Shown here piece by piece: positions 53,853 through 64,000 of a stretch of 64,000 bases of DNA. Source of the DNA: Brassica napus (Eukaryota > Streptophyta > Magnoliopsida > Brassicales > Brassicaceae); NCBI RefSeq assembly GCF_020379485.1, contig NC_063443.1:18037531-18101530 (forward strand). The letters run 5' to 3'. Within the stretch, counting starts at the first letter, position 1. The number at the start of each line of letters is the position of its first letter. The notes under the pieces were generated by a model that saw only the letters and a list, made by a program, of their open reading frames with translations, was not told the DNA's origin and made no database searches. A program made the position numbers and the translations under genes.

Positions 53853-56800
53853 ATGGCTTTAGCTTCTTTGTTCGCTCGCTCTCGTAGAACAGCTTCCACC
53901 TTCTTTCTCCGCTCTTCACGTCAGCTCCACTCGACGCCGAATAAAAACGGTGACGTGTCCTCGATCTCTGCACAGAAGGGTCGCCGGAGGATTTGGTGGT
54001 CCAGGTCTCTTGTCCCGTTGGCGATAGGTGCTGCCTCCGCAGCCTCTTTCGCGGTTCTGAGCCAGTCGTATCCTTCTATCAGCCAATCATCATCAGCTTT
54101 GGATTCTAAGTTCGTCTTCTTTATTTTTATTCTAAGTTAAAAGTCTACACAGTTGTTTGATTGCTTGTTTTTTTTCCTTGTAGAGGTGTAAAGGTTGGGG
54201 GGAAAGGAAGTACTGAGCTTGTGGTTAAAGGAGAGTACAAAGAGGTTCCTAAGGAGCTTGTTGCTGAGTTGAAAACAATCCTCCAGGTGCTTTAGATTTT
54301 GAGTTTGTTCTCTTTTCTACATTTTTCCTTCCGAATTTGAACTTTAGTTTCATTTTAGTGAGAAATGGTTTTTATATGTTAGCTGTGTTTCTGAACTTAT
54401 CTGCCTATTTGTTTCCTTGTTTTTCTAAGGATAACTTGACAACGGACTACGATGAGAGGTACTTCCATGGGAAGCCGCAGAACAGTTTTCATAAGTCTGT
54501 AAACATTCCTGATGTTGTTGTTTTCCCGAGGTGAGTGAGACCGTTTTTTTTTGCCATCTATGTTAATTATCAGTAGTTGAGAATGGTTAAGTGTTAAGAC
54601 TTTGATAACTAACTGAGTGCTTTATGTTCGCTTCTATTAATCTTTTTGAATTTAGTCCCTGAAATTATAAGAAACAAGAAATTCATGGATCTGTCATCCT
54701 TTTTAATTATTGTTTAGGTCCGAAGAAGAAGTCTCCAAGATTCTTAAATCCTGCAACAAATATAAGGTTTGTAACTTATAGAGCTTTAATGAATCCACTT
54801 CTTGCTCTTGAGTAAAAGATTAATTCATGCAGCATTTTTTTCTCTGATTAGGTTCCTATTGTACCATATGGTGGTGCAACATCGATTGAAGGTCACACCT
54901 TGGCTCCAAAAGGAGGTGTGTGCATTGACATGTCACTAATGAAGGTATTCCAAATCTCTTGTTGTATCTGACATCAGCTTCCGTTTTGTATCGTGCAATA
55001 AGAATTATATTTGCAAAGTGTAAGTTCAACCTGATTATGTTTGTAAAGGAAGATGACTTTTAAAAACTGTGCATCATTTTTCCTGCTGACATGATGGGAT
55101 TTTCTAATTTATACATTATTCATGTAGGCGTTATTGAAATTATGCCACTCATGCTCATTAAAATCTTCGTTTTGCAAACTGTATTAGAGGGTGAAAGCAT
55201 TACATGTGGAAGATATGGACGTTGTAGTTGAGCCTGGAATTGGTTGGCAGGAGCTTAATGAACAGTTAGAACAATACGGACTCTTCTTTCCCCTTGATCC
55301 AGGTTAGCCAACATTCAGATAGTACTGTATCTCTGAGATTATAGCTGTAATGTCTGTGTCTTATAATGTGTTCTTTCGTTTGGGGGTGCTTTATCATTCA
55401 ATCTCTATGGTGCAGGGCCGGGTGCAACCATAGGAGGCATGTGTGCTACACGTTGCTCTGGATCTTTAGCTGTAAGGTAATAATTTCTGCACTTTGCTAT
55501 TCACTTTTCTAATAACTGTTGGTTTGCTTTAATCTGGCTGGCTTTGATAATTTCTGCTGCTAGCTTGTAGGTATGGAACTATGCGTGACAATGTCATAAG
55601 CCTTAAGGTTTGTTGTTTCGTCCACTGATTCATGCATTTGCTTTATCATACAGTTTCTATCTTTATGTATGTTATGTTATGCTCATCTCAGGTGGTTCTT
55701 CCTAATGGAGATGTTGTGAAGACAGCTTCTCGTGCTAGAAAAAGTGCTGCTGGGTTTGTCTTCATCCTTCAATTATTTTCTTGATTCTGTTTTCCATCAA
55801 GAAACTTTGTTTCGTTCAATCATTAGTGCCATGTAATGATTTTTCATTTTTCATCAAACAGCTTAGTTCTAGCTTTTGAGTTAATGGTTGATACTTGGTG
55901 TCTCAGGTACGATTTGACCCGCTTGATCATTGGGAGTGAGGGGACTTTGGGAGTCATCACGGAGGTTACTCTTCGGCTTCAGAAAATCCCACAGCATTCA
56001 GTGGTATATAAATTAACTTCTTTCTTTATCAGCTAGTTCCTCTTCTTTGATAGTCACACTCCTTTTGCTATGTGATTTAAAGTTATTTATTGTTTTATAC
56101 TTTTCAGGTGGCAGTGTGCAATTTTCCTACGGTTAAGGATGCTGCAGACGTGGCGATTGCTACTATGATGTCTGGAATACAGGTTATAGACTTCTCTACT
56201 ACTACTGATTTAAAATGGTTTATTAGATTCTTCTCAGCTGTACCTTTTATCCTCTATCAGGTGTCAAGAGTGGAGCTCCTTGACGAGGTTCTAATCAGGG
56301 CTCTTAATATGGCAAATGGGAAAAACTTGAAAGAAGTTCCAACTCTGATGTTTGAATTTATAGGGACAGGTGTGGCTTGCTGCATCGTAGTTAATTCTAC
56401 TTTTTCAAGCTATCTAAGTTTATGCATCTCTTGTGGCAGTGCTCTTTGTAATAGTGAATCATTGTTCTCTAATATACTCATATGATTTTTATTTTTTGTT
56501 TCATTTGCTCTCTCGCTTGTAGAGGCATATGCACGTGAGCAGACTCAAATCGTTCAGGAGATTGCTTCTAAACACAATGGATCAGACTTTGTGTTCGCAG
56601 AAGAATCTGAAGCCAAAAAGGAACTCTGGAAAGTAATCCTCTGTCCCACTCCCAACCCTTTCGTCTGATAAGAGATTGAGTTACTAAAGAATCTAATTTA
56701 TCTGACTCTTATCTTGTATGCAGATAAGAAAAGAGGCGCTTTGGGCTTGCTATGCGATGGCGCCAGGTCATGAAGCAATGACTACAGTATGCTGTTTTCG

Positions 56801-57503
56801 TTAAATACATAACACTCTGAGTATGTCAACTCATGTTATGACATAACTCGGTTTGCTGTTAACTTTGCAGGATGTATGTGTCCCTTTATCTCACCTGGGA
56901 GAACTAATATCAAGATCCAAGAAAGAGCTTGATGCATCACCTTTGTTATGGTATCATCTTAGTTGCCTATACTCAAACATCATGATATATAATAAAAGCA
57001 CCATCGTTCAACAAAGTGTATATGCTGACTACTGTTTGTCCTACTTTCAAGTGCCGTCATTGCGCATGCTGGAGATGGGAACTTTCATACATGTATTATG
57101 TTTGATCCTAACAATGAAGAGCAGCGAAAAGAGGCAGAAAGATTGAACAACCTTATGGTCCACAGTGCACTGTCCATGGACGGTAAATGCCTTTTTTTTT
57201 CCATTTTAAGTTCTAACGATGCCATTTGTTTCTGAGAATGCGCTTTTGCTCCATTGATCAGGAACATGTACTGGAGAGCACGGTGTTGGAACAGGAAAAA
57301 TGAAGGTATATAGCTCATGTCTTAACCTATTCAGGTCTCTCTCTATACTAATGATCTGAACTGTTTTTTTTTTTGGTGGTAAGTATCTGGAGAAGGAACA
57401 TGGAATAGAAGCACTGCAAACTATGAAGAAAATCAAGAAAGCGTTGGACCCAAACGATATCATGAATCCAGCAAAGCTAATTCCTCCTCATGTGTGCTAC
57501 TAA
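53853..57503 (+). CDS. GLYDH: D-lactate / glycolate dehydrogenase, mitochondrial
   Basis: Eighteen exons with consistent phases, sum 1,707 nt, 568 residues. First exon 53853-54109, last 57384-57503. The N-terminus is rich in Arg/Ser ([19 protein letters not shown]), a mitochondrial presequence, with a hydrophobic segment after it. The FAD-binding PCMH domain shows [23 protein letters not shown] and [11 protein letters not shown]. The C-terminal FAD-linked oxidase domain has the histidine motif [16 protein letters not shown] and ends [12 protein letters not shown]. The enzyme oxidises D-lactate from the glyoxalase pathway, detoxifying methylglyoxal, and can use glycolate; electrons pass to the respiratory chain (known for the Arabidopsis protein). 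Intron 17 ends GGTAAG. Matches At5g06580. Confidence 0.95.
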
Positions 57504-57881
57504 AAAAATGCCTTGGTCAAAACATTTAGTTGTCACTGATGTTTGGTTACACTTGTGGGTAATAATAACAAGAGGGAAGAGATGTTGTTTGTAGTATACA
57601 TTGTATCTTTGGTCTTATACTGTTTTTATTTGGTCTATAAACACCCAAAGTTTTTATTTAAGTACAAAAACAGCGAGAATATTCTTTTATCGTACTGCGT
57701 TTACATGTGTTATCAAGTGGTAAACGCATAACAACAAGTCATAAAGAGGAGAAAAGTCAATATGGATGACTTGGTCACATGAGCTGAATCAGCCGCAAAA
57801 CTAAGATAGCATCTTATCACACTCACGAGCTACCGACTTGTGTTTTACAAAAATACCCCTTTGTTACTACCATAACCTTTC

Positions 57882-57894
57882 TATATATATATAT
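57882..57894 (+). promoter_or_regulatory. TATA box of CXE15
   Basis: TATATATATATAT about 60-70 bp upstream of the CXE15 ATG. The rest of 57504-57951 is the 3' flank of the dehydrogenase gene and spacer, with nothing else recognised. Confidence 0.5.
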
Positions 57895-57939
57895 TTCAGT
57901 TATATTACATGATACTTGTTTTCAAAAGGCTTTAACTAG

Positions 57940-60749
<2,810 letters not shown>

Positions 60750-61278
60750 CACTTCGCTTGTTGTAGCTAGGTCACTAATAAGAGTTTAAATCAATTAGGC
60801 TCTTCCACCTCAATAAGTTTGCTTGGTGAATCATATATAATATAAATACATAGAACGCATATAATGTTTTTGGTTTCGTTGTATCATTATTCATCGTAAT
60901 TATCTTCTATATATGTTTCTTTTTATCGTTATGTTAATGTTCTTTACCTATTTTCCAAAAAGAGACCCAAGTTTGTCTCAGTATCCTTCTTCATGTATCC
61001 ATCTCGAATGGGTGTATTCTTCTATTTATGATTTTTTTTTTCATTCCTATGTTGCTCTTTAACTCTTTTCCATAAGAAGTATGTCAAGTTTATCTTAGTG
61101 TAAACTCGAGCACATTTATATTTACTCACACATACCAAGTATTCACTACTATTTGAAATATTTATATTTATATATATTCTAGTATTGATTGAGTGATTTA
61201 GTCAATTACATAAATATCAAGAATTTGGTTAACTCAACCAAACCTTGCGTTCGTGAGCATCGTTAGGCGTTAGATAAA
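60750..61278. other. 3' flank of CXE15
   Basis: AT-rich 3' flank and spacer. No gene or defined repeat seen before the Helitron end at 61279. Confidence 0.5.
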
Positions 61279-61305
61279 CTAGGATCGGTCCGCGCTACGC
61301 GCGGA
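61279..61305 (-). mobile_element. Helitron 3' end
   Basis: On the minus strand: hairpin CCGCGCGTAGCGCGG, seven nt, CTAG, then T. This is a clear Helitron terminus. A diverged copy of the same subterminal sequence (GGTCGGTCCACGCTACATGC) lies near 61877-61897, suggesting internal duplication or nested copies. The opposite TC end was not found, so the element's length is unknown; it may extend through much of 61306-62600. Confidence 0.65.
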
Positions 61306-64000
61306 ATGTGATGTATTTGTTTTTGTTAAAAATAAAAAATTTGTGTAATTTTGATAAGTATATTGTTTTCTTTTCTTAAGCATTAACTTGTTTTTTTCTT
61401 AACTTTTTAAATATTTATTATGTTGCAGAATAGTATAAGTTAGAAATTTCCCTATGCATCAATTTTCCGAATAATCTTTGAAATGGTAATTTAAATACAT
61501 ATTTTTACTGTTAATATGTTTCTTAAGAAAGTTTAAAAAATTAGTATATTTTCTTTGATATTTTTGAAGAATGAATTTATAAATATATTAATTTTATTTC
61601 ACTCACAAATCATTGATTTTGAGATTATTAGAAATAAGTAAAGTTTAAATATATACATGAAAATATATTATTTTTACATAAAAATATTGTATCACCTTGT
61701 ATTATTATTTTTCTTTAGAAAGACTTTGCAATATCAGAAAATTTATTATATTTTGAAATTTAAATGTTTAGTTACATTTATTATCTTTTGAAACTTTAAT
61801 TATGGTTTTGTTTTGTTACACACAATTTCTAGTAGAGATGAACAGAAATATAATTACATACTTTTAAAATTTTAGTGGTCGGTCCACGCTACATGCAGAA
61901 TGTAATTTATTTTTATTTAAGTTATATTTTTTTGTTAAAATTTTTTGTTTGTTCGTTGAATTTACAATTGGATATTTTGTGATGGTTTTCAGTTTATGTC
62001 TTTTCAAGTTACATTAAGATACCAATACTACAAATATTTAAGCGTGAAGTACATTATAACTTGTGATTTGTTGGTATTTCTGTTTTTTTTTTGTTCTTTG
62101 TCTTTATAATATATGGTGTGTTATATACTCTTGATCTTCTGTGGGTATTGTAAATTCTGTTTATGTAGATTTTTTATTTTGTTGGTTGGTAATTTGTGAG
62201 TCCTAGATTTGTCTAACACATGCATGTATATGTTTCCACTATTTTTTTTTAAATAATAAATAATTATCTATTGTAAAAAATTCTCTTAAAGTATTATTTA
62301 GGATTTAATTATTTATTGGAAATAATTGCCTTCACGTTAGAAAAAGATAAAAAGAAAAGAATTCTTTTCGTCCATATATTTTCATTTTCGGTGTGTGTAT
62401 ATATAGCTTACTTGGAAACGTCACCAAATGTAGTCTAACAAAATCTTTGAAGTATTTGAATTTTTCAAGAATCAGATGAAATGTAATCTGACAAAATTGC
62501 ATTGCCGATGGCTCTTTCAAAAGTAGCTTGTTTCTTCCATCTATTCCAACCACTTTTCAGTTCTTGGAAACATCTTTCACTCGAAGCTAACATATAACTT
62601 AGTCAAAAATATTAGTTAACTAATTAAAATGGAAAAGTTGATATATTTACTGCAGCAAAATTACATTACACCAAGCATAAAGGGTTTGATTGGTGACATG
62701 AATTACGTTTGATTAAGTTTGAGTTAAGCTTGTAATTCAAAAATGTTACCAATCATGCATTAAATTTAAATTTTTGATTTTAGGTTTGATTTAAGATGTG
62801 TTATAGTTGAGTTACAACTTTGACTTAAGCCCTTTATAAAATTGTTAACTCAAAACAAAAACTTACATCAACCAAAATCCCATGTTTTATAACTTGAGTT
62901 ACAAATTTGATTGATTTTTCTGTTTAAAAAAAATAAAAATCGTGACTTTCAAGTACTTCAGTGTGTGGCCGTATACTTTTTTTTGTTGCTTTGTAAATTT
63001 TAAATACTATTTATGTTTCAATTCCACAATTATAGCATTACAGAATCTAAGTTTATTTTTATTTGAAACTATTACTTAACCTAAATTTCTTCTAGTCAAA
63101 TATTTTATAATCTTTATTGTTCCTATTTTTTTAATCTATTCAAACTTTTAACCAATTATTACAAAAATCTTAAGTGTAAATTTTATTTGATAGTTCAAAC
63201 AAAATATCAGTCACAAAATTCTATATAACCAATTATTAAATTTTCTTATAAATTTCATGCTATTATTAACATTTCCTTTAATTTAAATTATTATTGATAT
63301 TAGAATAAGTAGTATTATTAATTATTATAGTATTTAGAATATAATATATACTGAAAATTATCTTTCAAACTTTTAATTCTTTCTAAAATAAGTTTTATTT
63401 TTATTTATTTAAAAATATCTTAATGGTTTGAAAGGTTTATATATTCATTTTTAATTCAAAATCTATACTGCAATTTATACATCAAAAATGTTACCAGTCA
63501 TAATTTTTAATGAAATGGTACCTTTTATTTTTACTGCAAACTTACCACATAAACTTACAGTTTCTACCACATACGTTTTACTGCAAGTTACATCAAACTA
63601 TAAATCATACTGTAATTCAACTCTAATACTATATGTCACCAGTCGGAGCCAAAGTATCAAAATAAAAGAACAATATGAGTTTGGTGTCAAGAAGGTTGCT
63701 AACACAATTCAAGCAGACAGTCTGGTCATGTTTTATATATTAGCGATGAAAATATTTGTTTAGGATGGAATAAAATAATGAATTCAAATACTACATTAGA
63801 GCTACAAATAGTATTACAGTGTGATATTTTATTTTTTTAATTGTGATACATCTCGGTTTGTTGTGTGACAAATAGTGGGGAATATTTGAGGAGCTTGACC
63901 TTCTAACCTTGAAGCTGGAAAATGATGAATAGCTTTATGCACGTCTGATGCATGCATCTCAGAGACTATAATATTGATCATAACCTTTTTGAAGCTGGAA
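61306..64000. other. AT-rich repetitive tail of window
   Basis: Includes probable Helitron interior, then a possible TIR element at 62684-63655. Open frames here (for example 63488-63763) are low-complexity and not credible genes. The last 150 bp contain a short frame EELDLLTLKLENDE ending in TAG near 63930, of unknown meaning. Confidence 0.45.
62684..63655. mobile_element. Possible TIR (hAT-like) element
   Basis: GGGTTTGATTGGTGACATG near 62690 and the inverted sequence GGCTCCGACTGGTGACATA near 63650 could be terminal repeats, and related GTTACCA-TCAT motifs recur between them. No matching target duplication was found, so this is tentative. Confidence 0.3.

Noticed and set aside
61279..62600. 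Full-length Helitron
   Set aside because: Only the 3' end could be proven; no convincing A|TC 5' end was found, so limits were not claimed.

Overview
The window is plant nuclear DNA, almost certainly from a Brassicaceae species and probably the tribe Brassiceae (Brassica, Raphanus or a relative). Genes have introns and are AT-rich between exons. Their order matches, as I remember it, Arabidopsis chromosome 5 from At5g06750 down to At5g06570. Orthologue names rest on recalled protein sequences and this gene order, not on a search. Exon boundaries were placed by hand from GT/AG sites, reading phase and known protein sequences, and may be off by a base or two.

Layout. 1-301: last exon of a clade-D PP2C phosphatase. 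491-2449 (-): L-type lectin receptor kinase. 5273-6961 (-): decayed double-dsRBD gene. 7096-7179: intron-containing tRNA-Tyr. 7937-13016: two tandem class III peroxidases (PRX54-like, PRX53-like). 16996-19086: HD-ZIP II factor HAT14. 21086-23489 (-): TBR, a cell-wall polysaccharide O-acetylation protein. 25427-26678: plastid thioredoxin-like WCRKC1. 26938-27019: tRNA-Ser. 27769-28929 (-): internally deleted gamma-tubulin complex protein GCP3. 29269-35271: tandem array of three two-RRM genes plus broken copies. 35272-43212: gene-poor, transposon-rich stretch with gene debris, a delimited Helitron and a poly(A) retroelement. 43213-51450: UBP12, 32 exons. 51981-53620 (-): SKA3-like kinetochore gene, head-to-head with 53853-57503, a mitochondrial D-lactate/glycolate dehydrogenase. 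57952-60749: carboxylesterase CXE15. 60750-64000: AT-rich, with another Helitron end.

The genes do not form one pathway; this is ordinary plant gene order in which neighbours are mostly unrelated. The departures from the ancestral order are the most informative part: a decayed dsRBD gene, a GCP3 copy that lost its middle but kept frame, an RRM array where several Arabidopsis genes are expected, and transposons in introns and promoters. This pattern fits fractionation after whole-genome triplication. I found no CRISPR array, operon, virus or clearly new molecular system.
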